From: Caryophanales bacterium
GTDB taxonomy: Bacteria; Bacillota_I; Bacilli_A; RF39; UBA660
Direction of reading: 5' to 3'
Length of the DNA: 64,000 nt
NCBI GenBank assembly: GCA_016282375.1
Contig: JAEEKI010000019.1
Coordinates: forward strand, 1 to 64,000
The translations under genes were made by a program, and so were the position numbers. The notes under the pieces are model-generated. The model saw only the letters and a list, made by a program, of their open reading frames with translations, did no database searches and was not told the DNA's origin. The stretch's first letter is position 1; each line of letters opens with the position of its first letter. Below are positions 9,629 to 20,253 of this stretch, piece by piece.

Positions 9629-10561
9629 TTAATGTTTCTCTGTTTCAATAGTTAGCATATTCATCATTATTTCATATAATTGTTTATGCTTTTTAACAAT
9701 TACTTGTAATATTACTCCTGTAATCCATAATAATAAAGATATAATTAAGAAAATACAAGCTACAATTAAAGTTGGAAATCTTGGAACTAAGCCTGTTTTA
9801 GAAAATTCTACGACTACTGGAATTCCAAAACCCAAAGATAATAATAAAAATAATACCGAAAAGATGTTAAAAAATGAAGATGGTTTATATTCCTTAAATA
9901 AAATAGCTATTGTTCTTAGAACTTTAAATCCATCTTTAAAAGTATTTAATTTAGATTCACTACCTTCAGGACGATTGCGAAAATTAACAGGTATTTCAAC
10001 TAAATGATAGTTTTTATCAACAGCATGAATAGTCATCTCAGTTTCTATTTCAAAGCCTTTGGATAAAACAGGAAATCCTTTGACAAATTCATAACTAAAT
10101 GCCCGATAACCTGTCATAATATCTTTAACTTTATTATTAAATAATTTATTTATAAAGAAACGAACCATTTTATTTCCTAAGTTATGAAATGGTCGCTTAT
10201 TCTCCGTAAAATAGGTAGATGATAGACGATCACCAATTACCATATCTGCTTTCTTTTCCAAAATCATATCGCACATTTCGCGAGCATGTTCTGCAGGATA
10301 AGTGTCATCTCCATCAATCATTAAATAACACTCAGCATTGATATTTCTAAACATGCTACGAACAACATTACCCTTGCCTTGTTTATATTCATACCTAACA
10401 ACTGCTCCCGCCTTCCTAGCAATTTCATCCGTTCCATCCGAAGAATTATTATCATAAACATAAACTGTTGCTTCTGGTAAGGCTTTTTTATAATCCTTTA
10501 CTACTTTTGCTACTGTCTTAGCTTCATTATAACATGGTATTAATACCGCAATTTTATCCAT
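9629..10561 (-). CDS. Family 2 glycosyltransferase with C-terminal TM helices (DPM1/GtrB-like)
   Basis: VLIPCYNEAKTVAKVV, DNNSSDGT, DGDDTYPAE, two C-terminal TMs. Confidence 0.88.
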   Translation of the reverse strand: MDKIAVLIPCYNEAKTVAKVVKDYKKALPEATVYVYDNNSSDGTDEIARKAGAVVRYEYKQGKGNVVRSMFRNINAECYLMIDGDDTYPAEHAREMCDMILEKKADMVIGDRLSSTYFTENKRPFHNLGNKMVRFFINKLFNNKVKDIMTGYRAFSYEFVKGFPVLSKGFEIETEMTIHAVDKNYHLVEIPVNFRNRPEGSESKLNTFKDGFKVLRTIAILFKEYKPSSFFNIFSVLFLLLSLGFGIPVVVEFSKTGLVPRFPTLIVACIFLIISLLLWITGVILQVIVKKHKQLYEIMMNMLTIETEKH

Positions 10562-10597
10562 ACATCCACCCTCTCATAAACATTATAACATAACTTA

Positions 10598-11887
10598 CTA
10601 TCCGACAAAACTCTTAAAAGACTCAAAACTAGTTCCTCTTTGCATATTAAATCTTCTTAAAAGTAATGATGATCCATTATAAGTTTTAGTATAATTAGCA
10701 CCACTTTCTGTTGTTACTGCAAAACGATAATAGTTTCTAGCAATATTTAGGGTATCAATATTTCTTTGACCATAAGGATAAGCAATCGTATTAACTTCTT
10801 TTCCTATTAGATTTTCTAAATACTCTTTACTTGTTTTTAATTGATACTCTTGTTCTTCATAAGACAAAGTATTTAAGTGAACATGACTAACAGTATGTGA
10901 TCCAATTTCGACTAGACCACTATCAGATAGTTCTTTAACCATGCTTGGATTCATATACACTGAACCATCAAGCCAATCAGTAATAATGAACATATTTGAC
11001 TTGATATTACGAGCCTTCATTATTGGATAAGCAATCGTATACATATCTAAATATCCATCATCAAAAGTAATAATAACTGGTTTATCATAATAAGCTGCTT
11101 GGCCTATCTCTGATAAAAAAAGGGTTTTATAACCATTTTCATATAAATATTGCATTTGATTCTCAAAATTACCTGGTCGAACAAATAGACTTGAATTTCC
11201 CCATACATTATCGTCAACTCCATGATAAGTTAAAATAGGAATTTTCTTACCATATGCTTCCTCAATACTTACTAAGGTAATACCTAAATCATATTTAGAA
11301 AATTCTTTTTTAAACTCTTCCGTTACATAAATAATATTATAATTAGTAGAAATAAAATTAGCATCATTTTCGACAAGGAAATCTAATATTTCAAGATTAT
11401 TATCTATTGTTTTTAATAATTCACTTTTTGCTTTTTCATCATTTTTAAAAGACTTAGTTATTTCACTACTATTATATATTTCTAAAATAGTTTTCTTTTC
11501 ATAATCTTGATACTTTTTTAGATACTTATCGATATTATCATAATTCCAAGAACTAATAGTATCTTTTAAATTATTATAAACAGTTATAGAATTATCAATA
11601 TTATTTATTTCACTTAACTCTAAGTCTGTTACTTCTAAATCGTTTATTTGTTGATGAATATCAATATATTCATTTAATAAATTACATATCTTATCATTAC
11701 ATTCTAACTTTTCACCTGTTATATAATTACTATAACTATCTTTAATCTCTTGAACTCTTTTTTGTTGTTCTTCAGTACTTTTTTTACGTTCATCACTATG
11801 CTTTTTATAGTTAAATAATATAATGCCCATTACTAAAAAGAAAATGAAAACAACTATCAAAATTAATAAGACTTTTTTCTTATTCAT
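10598..11887 (-). CDS. Polysaccharide deacetylase (NodB homology) family protein
   Basis: ILTYHGVDD, VIITFDDGYLDMYT, IGSHTVSHVHL, IAYPYGQ. Confidence 0.9.
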   Translation of the reverse strand: MNKKKVLLILIVVFIFFLVMGIILFNYKKHSDERKKSTEEQQKRVQEIKDSYSNYITGEKLECNDKICNLLNEYIDIHQQINDLEVTDLELSEINNIDNSITVYNNLKDTISSWNYDNIDKYLKKYQDYEKKTILEIYNSSEITKSFKNDEKAKSELLKTIDNNLEILDFLVENDANFISTNYNIIYVTEEFKKEFSKYDLGITLVSIEEAYGKKIPILTYHGVDDNVWGNSSLFVRPGNFENQMQYLYENGYKTLFLSEIGQAAYYDKPVIITFDDGYLDMYTIAYPIMKARNIKSNMFIITDWLDGSVYMNPSMVKELSDSGLVEIGSHTVSHVHLNTLSYEEQEYQLKTSKEYLENLIGKEVNTIAYPYGQRNIDTLNIARNYYRFAVTTESGANYTKTYNGSSLLLRRFNMQRGTSFESFKSFVG

Positions 11888-11899
11888 TATTATTCATCC

Positions 11900-13180
11900 C
11901 TATTCATTTTTTGATAACAAATTAATTATATCTTTTTCCTTATTCTCCCAAGAATTCGCTATTGCTTCCTTTGATAAAATTTTATCATACTCTTTTGTTT
12001 TAAGCTTTTTATAATTCTTAAAAATATCTTCATAATCTTTTTCTTTATCCGCTATAAAAACACTCTTGTATTTCTTACATTCAGGCATTGGTGAAGTAAC
12101 AATTAATTTATTTAGAGCCATGTATTCAAATACTTTGATGGGATTAGTTGCAAGCGTAATTTCATTTATGACAAATGGAATCCAAGCAATATCAAAATAT
12201 CTTGCATAACTAGGCAATTTTTCATAATTAACTGGACCTACATAATAGATATTATCAACATTCTCAATTCCAGACTCATCAAAAGTTGTATCATATTTAA
12301 TACCAATTAAAACAAAAGCAATACTAGAATTATTCTTAGCAAGATTCATTACTAATTTATAGTCAAACCAACTAGCTAAAGCTCCATAATAACCAACGAT
12401 TAATTTATGTTTCTTTTTAATATCTTCCATTACGGTAATTTTTTCATTTCCCGCATTTTGAAAATGCTTTAAATCAACACCATTACTAGATAAAATAACA
12501 TTCTTTTCACTTTTACGTTTTATTACCATATCCTTATAAAGATTATCTGCACTGGTAACAACCATAACATTATCAATATTATTAATAACATAATTATGAA
12601 TGTCTTCGACATTTTTAGGTAATTTATCAGTACCTGCTAAAACTGGATTTAAATCATCAATATATTCATAAAGCATTTTAAAACCATTTTCTACATATAA
12701 ATCAACATCTTCTTTTTTTACATTCCAACATGTTGAGTATAATTGTAAATATTTAGGTTTATTAATCTCTAAAAGTTTTGTAAACAAATCATTTCTAAAA
12801 GACTTAATCTCATAATTAATTAAATATAATCGATCATTAATCTTATCAATAAATTTTGTTTTATCAGTCATTCTCGTAACCTCATAAAAAACAATTGAAG
12901 TATCTTCACTTAGACATTTAGCAATTTGTTGAGATCTTTGGAAAAGTGGTACATTCCATCCAAAAGAACTACGCCATACAATAATGCGATCATACTTTTT
13001 GGAAAGTGCTTCATCAATTTGTTTTAATATTTCTTTTCGATGAATCCGATAATAAATTCTTTTTCCAATATTTATTTTATTATAATAATTAGCTAAAATA
13101 TATTTCCAAGCTTTCTTAATACTTGTTAATAATCCATCTCTTTTTGTTACACTAATAAACTTACTAATTTTGTCTTTCAT
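11900..13180 (-). CDS. Glycosyltransferase (GT-B), paralog of 24926-26188
   Basis: VPLFQRSQQIA, KLIVGYYGALASWFDYKLV, IPFVINEITLATNPIKVFEYMALNK shared with the second copy. Confidence 0.8.
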   Translation of the reverse strand: MKDKISKFISVTKRDGLLTSIKKAWKYILANYYNKINIGKRIYYRIHRKEILKQIDEALSKKYDRIIVWRSSFGWNVPLFQRSQQIAKCLSEDTSIVFYEVTRMTDKTKFIDKINDRLYLINYEIKSFRNDLFTKLLEINKPKYLQLYSTCWNVKKEDVDLYVENGFKMLYEYIDDLNPVLAGTDKLPKNVEDIHNYVINNIDNVMVVTSADNLYKDMVIKRKSEKNVILSSNGVDLKHFQNAGNEKITVMEDIKKKHKLIVGYYGALASWFDYKLVMNLAKNNSSIAFVLIGIKYDTTFDESGIENVDNIYYVGPVNYEKLPSYARYFDIAWIPFVINEITLATNPIKVFEYMALNKLIVTSPMPECKKYKSVFIADKEKDYEDIFKNYKKLKTKEYDKILSKEAIANSWENKEKDIINLLSKNE

Positions 13181-13244
13181 TTTGCACCTTCTTTATTATT
13201 TTAACAAAAAATAGTTATTAAATCAAAAAAACAAATGAAATTAT

Positions 13245-13703
13245 TCATTTGTCATTAAGATGTTTTTTTTGTGGATTATGAACTTTTTTCTCACCTTTTA
13301 TTACTTCAGTTAGTTTAGTCGAAGATATCCCTTCTGTATAGGGAAAATAGATTATTTTAATTCCTTCTTTAGCACATTCTTCTTCATATTTTTGCCACTT
13401 TTCTGTTCCATACCAATCATCGCCCACAAATAATAATGTAGCTCCAAGTTTTTTACACATTGCTATTTTATCCATATCTTGTTGGGGAACAACAGCATCA
13501 ACATATTTGATAGACCGAACAATTTCAGCTCGATCTTCATAAGGAATGATTGCCGACTTTCCTTTATATTTAACTAATTTATCAACAGTTACACCAACAA
13601 CCAATTTATCACATAATCCCTTAGCATTCTTTAATAGGGTTAAATGGCCAATATGAAATAAATCAAAAACACCGGCTGTATAACCAATAACTTTTTTCAT
13701 CAT
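13245..13703 (-). CDS. Cytidylyltransferase-like protein (TagD-like glycerol-3-phosphate cytidylyltransferase)
   Basis: GVFDLFHIGHLTLLKNAK and EGISSTKL motifs; next to a TagB/F-like gene. Confidence 0.8.
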   Translation of the reverse strand: MMKKVIGYTAGVFDLFHIGHLTLLKNAKGLCDKLVVGVTVDKLVKYKGKSAIIPYEDRAEIVRSIKYVDAVVPQQDMDKIAMCKKLGATLLFVGDDWYGTEKWQKYEEECAKEGIKIIYFPYTEGISSTKLTEVIKGEKKVHNPQKKHLNDK

Positions 13704-15025
13704 TCTCCTCCATTTTTGATTTGATATACTTTTTTTGCTAGTTTATACAACTTGCCATCCCTATAATAACTTAGTTCCCTTTCTAATTCTTCTATTTCAC
13801 TTTCAAGATTACTTATCTTTTCATCTTTTTCACTAATACTACTATTAAGATTATTAATAGTAGTATTAAGATTATTAATAGTACTATTAAGATTATTAAT
13901 AGTAACACCTTGTTCAGCTGTTTTCTTATACTCTATATCTAATCTAGTCCACAAATCCTCTGAATAATCTTTATAATATAAGAAATCATCATGTAATTTT
14001 CTTCTTAATAGATAAGATTGTCGATCAATATCATCATTCAAGTATTTTTCTATTACTTTGACAAAGTCCTTTATTGGATCTTTTGAATGATAAAAATTTT
14101 TTTCATTCCATTCGTTTTGTTTTTGAATTATCTTACTACTTAAGCTTTTTTTCAAAATATCAGGTATTTTATTAATATCCTGTGTATATGGTATGATGCC
14201 TTCTTTATATAGTTCGTATTGAATAGTATTAAAATCTCCTAGCTTGTTTTGATTAATATCATTAGTAAAAATAGCTACAGGAATATTATTATATATAGCA
14301 TCAAATACTGAGGCTGAATTATCGGTTAATACAACATCCGCTATTTCTAATAATTCTTTCAATTCTTTATGCAAATCATAAAATTCATCAACATTTACTT
14401 TAACTTTATCTATTCTTTTTGCTTCATCTACCAAAAATTTTGTGCCATGATGAATCTTAACTATTACATAATAATCATTACGAAGTTTATTTAATTCTTC
14501 AGCAATTAAGTCAATAGAGCACTCTTTACCATAAGTTGGTAAATAAAGTAAGACTTTTTTACCTTTATCATGTTTTTTTCTCTTAAAGTTAATATACTTT
14601 AAATCACTTACTATTTCTGTATTTGTATAATTATTTAATAATCTTGCAGAATATGGTCCAGAACATAATATACAGTCATACTTCATATATAAATACGGTA
14701 TATATACCTTATCTGGTTTAGCAGTTATCTGACTATATCTAAATCTTATTTTGTATTGAGCATCGATTATTAAGTTACTCTCATATGGTTCTAATAAAAT
14801 TTTATATTTAATTTTACGAGCTTTAGTATATACATTATATCCCTTTTTACGTAATTGATTTATTACATCACTAAATAAATCTTGAAATCCCGTTTTATCA
14901 TCAGTTAATAATCCATAAAAATCAACACAATAGCCAAGTTTAATTAACTCTTCAATACCTGGCAGAATATTTAATAATTGAACACAATTATAAACTACAA
15001 CTGCTATCTTACTATTGGTTTTCAT
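13700..15025 (-). CDS. CDP-glycerol glycerophosphotransferase family (TagB/TagF-like) with C-terminal heptad coiled coil
   Basis: Catalytic region KVLLYLPTYGKE, IADVVLTDNSASVFDAIYNNIPVAIFTND; C-terminal TINNLNSTINNLNTTINNLNSSISEKDEKI. Confidence 0.75.
   Translation of the reverse strand: MKTNSKIAVVVYNCVQLLNILPGIEELIKLGYCVDFYGLLTDDKTGFQDLFSDVINQLRKKGYNVYTKARKIKYKILLEPYESNLIIDAQYKIRFRYSQITAKPDKVYIPYLYMKYDCILCSGPYSARLLNNYTNTEIVSDLKYINFKRKKHDKGKKVLLYLPTYGKECSIDLIAEELNKLRNDYYVIVKIHHGTKFLVDEAKRIDKVKVNVDEFYDLHKELKELLEIADVVLTDNSASVFDAIYNNIPVAIFTNDINQNKLGDFNTIQYELYKEGIIPYTQDINKIPDILKKSLSSKIIQKQNEWNEKNFYHSKDPIKDFVKVIEKYLNDDIDRQSYLLRRKLHDDFLYYKDYSEDLWTRLDIEYKKTAEQGVTINNLNSTINNLNTTINNLNSSISEKDEKISNLESEIEELERELSYYRDGKLYKLAKKVYQIKNGGE
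13840..13902 (-). repeat. Three 21-bp in-frame tandem repeats (heptad coiled coil)
   Basis: TACTATTAAGATTATTAATAG / TAGTATTAAGATTATTAATAG / TACTATTAAGATTATTAATAG. Confidence 0.9.
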
Positions 15026-15078
15026 AAATCACCTTCTATCTATCACTAATAATAGTATATCACATAAAGTAGTCATAA

Positions 15079-15106
15079 AAAAAGAATGATATCAGAATCA
15101 TTCTTT
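15079..15106 (-). terminator. Terminator after the MnaA-like gene
   Basis: AAAGAATGATATCAGAATCATTCTTT hairpin. Confidence 0.75.
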
Positions 15107-15110
15107 ATTA

Positions 15111-16223
15111 TTACTTATTAAAATACTCAATGATAGCATCAACAATTCTTTTTGATGCTAGACCATCACCATATGGATTAGAAGCCTTACTCATTTTTTC
15201 ATATGCTTTCTTATCTGTTAATAGTTTTTTTGTTTCTTTATAAATAACTTCTTCATCAGTACCTACAAGTTTTAATGTACCTGCTTCAATACCTTCTGGT
15301 CTTTCCGTAGTATCTCTTAAAACTAAAACTGGCTTACCCAATGAAGGAGCTTCCTCTTGAATACCACCACTGTCAGTAAGAATCATATAACTCTTGTTTT
15401 GAAAATTGTGAAAATCGAATACTTCAAGAGGCTCAATTAATTTAACACGATCACAGTCAGCAAAAACTTCATTAGCAACTTCCCTTACTTTAGGATTCAT
15501 ATGAATTGGATAAATAACTTTAACATCTTCATATTCATCAACAATTCTTTTAATGGCTCTAAAAATATGACGCATTGGATCACCCAGATTTTCTCTTCTA
15601 TGAGCAGTTAATAAAATCATTCTTTCACCCTTTTTTATCCAATCAAGTTCAGGATGAGTATAATCTTCGTCAACCGTTGTACTCATAGCATCAATGGCGG
15701 TATTTCCCGTAACATATATTTTTTCTTCTTTAATATTTTCATCCAGAAGATTTTGCTTACTCAAATTCGTCGGAGCAAAATACATATCGGTCATACAATC
15801 AACCATTTGCCGATTCATCTCTTCAGGGAATGGTGAATATTTATCGTTTGTACGTAAACCTGCTTCAACATGACCAATAGCTACTTGATTATAAAAAGCT
15901 GCTAAAGCACCAGCAAATGTTGTCGTCGTATCACCATGAACTAAAACAATGTCTGGTTTAACCTCTTTTATTACTTCCTCTAAGCCACTCAATGCTCTAG
16001 TTGTTACCTCACCTAGTGTTTGACCTTGCTTCATAATATTTAAATCATAATCAGGCTTAATTTTAAAAGTTTCAAGTACTTGATCTAGCATCTCTCGATG
16101 TTGGGCCGTAACACAAACGATACTCTCTATTTCCTTTCTACCTTCTAACTCTTTTACAAGCGGAGCCATTTTTATAGCTTCTGGTCTAGTTCCAAATACG
16201 CTCATTACTTTAACTTTTTTCAT
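15111..16223 (-). CDS. wecB: UDP-N-acetylglucosamine 2-epimerase (non-hydrolysing)
   Basis: VFGTRPEAIKMAPLVKEL, HVEAGLRT, PEEMNRQ, LTAHRREN, LTDSGGIQEEAPSLGKPVLVLRDTTERPE. Confidence 0.97.
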   Translation of the reverse strand: MKKVKVMSVFGTRPEAIKMAPLVKELEGRKEIESIVCVTAQHREMLDQVLETFKIKPDYDLNIMKQGQTLGEVTTRALSGLEEVIKEVKPDIVLVHGDTTTTFAGALAAFYNQVAIGHVEAGLRTNDKYSPFPEEMNRQMVDCMTDMYFAPTNLSKQNLLDENIKEEKIYVTGNTAIDAMSTTVDEDYTHPELDWIKKGERMILLTAHRRENLGDPMRHIFRAIKRIVDEYEDVKVIYPIHMNPKVREVANEVFADCDRVKLIEPLEVFDFHNFQNKSYMILTDSGGIQEEAPSLGKPVLVLRDTTERPEGIEAGTLKLVGTDEEVIYKETKKLLTDKKAYEKMSKASNPYGDGLASKRIVDAIIEYFNK

Positions 16224-16256
16224 TTTATCACTCTCTTTCCTTTAATAATGTTTATT

Positions 16257-17189
16257 TTAAAAGTTAATTCGTTTTTCTTCAATAACAAGAGGTCTATGCA
16301 TAACTCGATTATTTATTGCCATTATATATTCGCCAACAATACCGATAAAGAATATTTGTAGTGCTCCTAAAAAGAAAATACCAATTAACATCGGAGCAAC
16401 ACCGGCAACAAATTTATCCCAATATATAAGTTTTAAAATAAGATATACTATACCAATTATAAAACTGATTATTGACACAATAACACCAAAAAAGACAGCA
16501 ACTCGTAATCCCACTTTAGTATAAGATGTAAAACTAATCATCGCAGCATCATAAAGGGAATATAAATTGTTATGAGTTTTCCCAAATTTTCTTTTTTGTT
16601 GTTCATAACATATCTCTTTACGTTTAAATCCTAGTTCAGCAACTATACCTCTTAAAAAAGGAGTACTATCATCAAGATTCTTTAATACCTCGATGAAATC
16701 TTTATCATATAATCCAAAACCAGTAAAATGTTCTATTTGATCAACATTACTAAACTTTTTAATCATCTTATAATAAATACTTCGTAGAAAATACATTAGT
16801 TTATTTTCTCTACTCTTATTCTTTATACCAATGACTATTTTATAACCATTTTCCCACTCTCTAACAAATTTAGGAATCATATCAACAGGATCTTGAAAAT
16901 CTGCACACATCAGAATAGTACAATCTCCAGTAGTTTGTTGTAAACCATAAAATGGGGAATTAAATTGGCCAAAGTTTTTAGCATTAAATATGGCCTTAAT
17001 ATTCTTGTTTTTTTCACATAACTTTTTAATAATATCCCTTGTTTTATCTTGTGAATCATTATCTATAAAGATTATTTCATAATCATATTTAGGTAATTCT
17101 TTTTTGAATTCATTGATGATTGCCTCTGATAAAGGTTGAACATTTTCCTCTTCATTATATGTGGGAATTAAAATACTTACTTTTTTCAT
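16257..17189 (-). CDS. GtrB/DPM-like undecaprenyl-phosphate family 2 glycosyltransferase
   Basis: VSILIPTYNEEENVQPL, DNDSQDKT, ADFQDP, C-terminal two-TM hairpin, FFIGIVGEYI. Confidence 0.88.
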   Translation of the reverse strand: MKKVSILIPTYNEEENVQPLSEAIINEFKKELPKYDYEIIFIDNDSQDKTRDIIKKLCEKNKNIKAIFNAKNFGQFNSPFYGLQQTTGDCTILMCADFQDPVDMIPKFVREWENGYKIVIGIKNKSRENKLMYFLRSIYYKMIKKFSNVDQIEHFTGFGLYDKDFIEVLKNLDDSTPFLRGIVAELGFKRKEICYEQQKRKFGKTHNNLYSLYDAAMISFTSYTKVGLRVAVFFGVIVSIISFIIGIVYLILKLIYWDKFVAGVAPMLIGIFFLGALQIFFIGIVGEYIMAINNRVMHRPLVIEEKRINF

Positions 17190-17264
17190 ACTAACCTCTT
17201 ACTAACTATGATATCAATAAACTAATGATAGTGCAAATACTTACCAATCACAAATTTATTGATG

Positions 17265-18161
17265 TTATCTAAAACTATCACTTATTTCCTTAATACCATC
17301 CTTAAATGTATATTGCTCTTGCCAATCAATGGTATTCTTTAATTTTGTAATATCTGGGTTAATTCCAGATGGTGTTTGTTCCCCAAAAATAATCTTACTA
17401 TCTGTTTGTAGAACATCCTTCATATCTAAAATAAAATCTTTCAAGACACGGGTATCATCACTTGCTAAATTAAAAACACCTTCAGCCTTTTCATTTTCAT
17501 TTAACAATATCAGAGCATTAACAGCATCATTAATATACAAATAGTTCCACAATTGCATACATGATGATAATTCAACATCAGCATTTTCTTTCATTTTACT
17601 AATGGTAGACATTATTAATGATTGTTTAAAGTCACCAGGACCATAAAGACTAAAAATACGAGGTTCTACTAATCTAATATTATTCTTTTGACAGTAATCC
17701 TTAGCAATCTCATAAAAATTTAACTTTGCTTTTCCGTAGGCAGTTACTGGCTGACATTTTGCATTTTCATTTACATTTTCGCTTTGAATACCATATTCTG
17801 CTTGTGAACCAGATGTAAAGAATGTTTTACATCCAATTTTTCTCGCTGCTTTTAAAGTACTTAATGAATTTTCAACATTTAACATTTGCATTTCTTCATT
17901 ATTACGATCTTCACCTCTAGTACCATTCCATGCAAAATGATACATTGTATCACATTCTTCCGTAATATAGTTAGGTAATTGTTCAATATTCTCCATATTG
18001 ACTTCAACTATATTAATGTTTTTATACTTAGATAATAAATCCTTTTTACTACTATTCTCACGTATAACAGCATGAATTTCATAATCTAAAGTACTTAATT
18101 TTTCAATCAAATGTAAGCCTATAAAACTCGTTGCACCCGTTATAACTACTTTTTTCATCAT
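17265..18161 (-). CDS. NAD(P)-dependent epimerase/dehydratase (extended SDR), YerF-like by context
   Basis: VVITGATSFIGLHLIEKL; Y-x3-K TAYGKAKLNFYE; neighbour of the TPP enzyme and rfbFGH. Confidence 0.8.
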   Translation of the reverse strand: MMKKVVITGATSFIGLHLIEKLSTLDYEIHAVIRENSSKKDLLSKYKNINIVEVNMENIEQLPNYITEECDTMYHFAWNGTRGEDRNNEEMQMLNVENSLSTLKAARKIGCKTFFTSGSQAEYGIQSENVNENAKCQPVTAYGKAKLNFYEIAKDYCQKNNIRLVEPRIFSLYGPGDFKQSLIMSTISKMKENADVELSSCMQLWNYLYINDAVNALILLNENEKAEGVFNLASDDTRVLKDFILDMKDVLQTDSKIIFGEQTPSGINPDITKLKNTIDWQEQYTFKDGIKEISDSFR

Positions 18162-19855
18162 AACCCCATTAATTCATTATATAATTCTCTATCAATCAGT
18201 GGTTCTTGATCCTGATTAGGCTTTCCATATTCTAATTTTGGAAAAACATAAGTATCTTCATCAATAGACACTTCAATCAACTTGTTATTGCCACTGAATA
18301 AATCACTAGGGATTCTCGAATTTAAAGATAATCTTTTGTATTCTAAGTCATAAGCCTTAGCTATTAATTTGAAATTTGGAGTTGAATATCCACCATCTTT
18401 AGTTGTAAATGCATAATTTTTATTAAAATACATCTCTTGAAAATGACGAATCATACCTAGTGCATGATTATTAAAGACAACAACATTAACAGGTATTTTG
18501 CTATTTTTTAAATACTGTAATTCTTGTATATTCATCTGAATACCACCGTCACCAGAAAAACTAATAACTGGCTTTTTTTTAGCATAATATGCACCGATAG
18601 CCGCTGGCAAAGAATACCCCATAGCGCCATGTCCACCAGAGAATAATGCTAATTGATTTGCCTTAAAGCGAAAATATTGAGCAATCCAAACTTGATTTTG
18701 ACCAACATCAGTTGTAATTATGCAATCATCTGGAGCAACAACACTTATCTGTTTTACAAGATTACTAATAGCATTTTTATCATAATCTTTTAAACGACTT
18801 TTAATTGTATTACAAACAGCTTGCCAATCATCAAATCGATGCTTTAAAAATGACAAATCATTCCTTAGTAATTCCATTAAAACACTACCAATTTCACTCT
18901 TAATTATTACTTGATTATCTTTAATTTTATTCTTTAATTCACCTTCATCAATATCAACCCTTATAACCGTGGCATTTGGCGCAAAATTTTCTTTTTTTGC
19001 CCCTACTTGCCTTATATCGAGACGCGTTCCTAAAGAAATAATTAAATCACTTTTAGCAACTATAAAATTAGCTGTCCTATCTCCATAAGCTCCTATAAAG
19101 CCAAAATTATTAGCATTATCAAAAGGCAAAACATCGACAGCAAGCATGCTATACACAATGGGTATATTAAGCTTTTCTGCCAATTCTAAGAATTGCTTTT
19201 TATTACTTTTTATACCATTACCAATAATAATACATGGCCTTTGACAATTATTTAAGGCATTTAAAATTGGTTTGATATTAACACAAGAATTACTCTTTTC
19301 TACTGTTGTAAACTTGTTAACATTTTTGCTATCTATAATACTCCTAAAAACATTCATTGGAATATCTAGCAAAACTGGTCCGGGACGGTCACTAGTAGCA
19401 ATATAATACGCCTTTTCCAATTCGTATTCCAAATTATTAACATCATCAACATAACTTACATATTTTGTTACATTCTTCACAATATCAACAATATTTGTTT
19501 CTTGAAATCCTTTTTGTCTTCCAAGACCAGGACTATTCTTTTCAAAAGTATTAACTTGTCCTGTAATAAAAAGAGTCGGTATTGAATCAAAGTAAGCATT
19601 ACATATTCCAGTAATTAAATTAGTAGCGCCTGGACCACTAGTGGCAAATGCTACACCTATATCTCCCTTTGCTTGAGCATATCCGCATGCCGCAAAAGAA
19701 CAAGCTTGCTCATGATAGTTAATGTGCGTTTTAATTTCATCTTCTCTTTTTGAAAGTGAATCCATTAAATGTGTTACCATTCCACCAGGATAGCCAAAAA
19801 CATCACTAACCTTTTTTGATATGAGAAATTCTACTATTAAATCTGAACCTTTCAT
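18158..19855 (-). CDS. Thiamine-diphosphate-dependent acetolactate-synthase-like enzyme, YerE-like by context
   Basis: GYPGGMVTHLMD, HEQACSFAACGYAQAKGDIGVAFATSGPGATNLITG, TPP-binding SGDGGIQMNIQELQYLKNSKIPVNVVVFNN. Confidence 0.88.
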   Translation of the reverse strand: MKGSDLIVEFLISKKVSDVFGYPGGMVTHLMDSLSKREDEIKTHINYHEQACSFAACGYAQAKGDIGVAFATSGPGATNLITGICNAYFDSIPTLFITGQVNTFEKNSPGLGRQKGFQETNIVDIVKNVTKYVSYVDDVNNLEYELEKAYYIATSDRPGPVLLDIPMNVFRSIIDSKNVNKFTTVEKSNSCVNIKPILNALNNCQRPCIIIGNGIKSNKKQFLELAEKLNIPIVYSMLAVDVLPFDNANNFGFIGAYGDRTANFIVAKSDLIISLGTRLDIRQVGAKKENFAPNATVIRVDIDEGELKNKIKDNQVIIKSEIGSVLMELLRNDLSFLKHRFDDWQAVCNTIKSRLKDYDKNAISNLVKQISVVAPDDCIITTDVGQNQVWIAQYFRFKANQLALFSGGHGAMGYSLPAAIGAYYAKKKPVISFSGDGGIQMNIQELQYLKNSKIPVNVVVFNNHALGMIRHFQEMYFNKNYAFTTKDGGYSTPNFKLIAKAYDLEYKRLSLNSRIPSDLFSGNNKLIEVSIDEDTYVFPKLEYGKPNQDQEPLIDRELYNELMGL

Positions 19856-20253
19856 TTTTTCTCCTTATATGTCCAAAATTTATTAATTATAAAATTAAGA
19901 GGAATGGTTACTAATAAGCATATTATTGGTGCTATGTATTTAGAAATTCCCATTTTATCGACTTGAATATATAATAATCCATTGCTAATAATAAAAGTAA
20001 TTAAATAGGCAACATAAGTCCGAAATAAAATAGTTTTCTTACTGTTATCTGATTTAAATACAAATTTACTATTCCAATAATAAGCATTTAATACACTAAT
20101 TATAAACCCAAATATATTAGCGACAATATAATGAACACCCAAATATACTAAAAGATAATATACCGCTAATGATATGACAGTATTGGATACTCCTACTAAA
20201 CCAAATTTAATAAATTGAACTATTAATTTTTTATTATCTTTTAACCATTTCAC
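19852..20253 (-). CDS. GtrA-like flippase family protein
   Basis: FIKFGLVGVSNTVISLAVYYLLVYLGVHYIVANIFGFIISVLNAYYWNSKFVFK. Confidence 0.9.
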   Translation of the reverse strand: MKWLKDNKKLIVQFIKFGLVGVSNTVISLAVYYLLVYLGVHYIVANIFGFIISVLNAYYWNSKFVFKSDNSKKTILFRTYVAYLITFIISNGLLYIQVDKMGISKYIAPIICLLVTIPLNFIINKFWTYKEKK

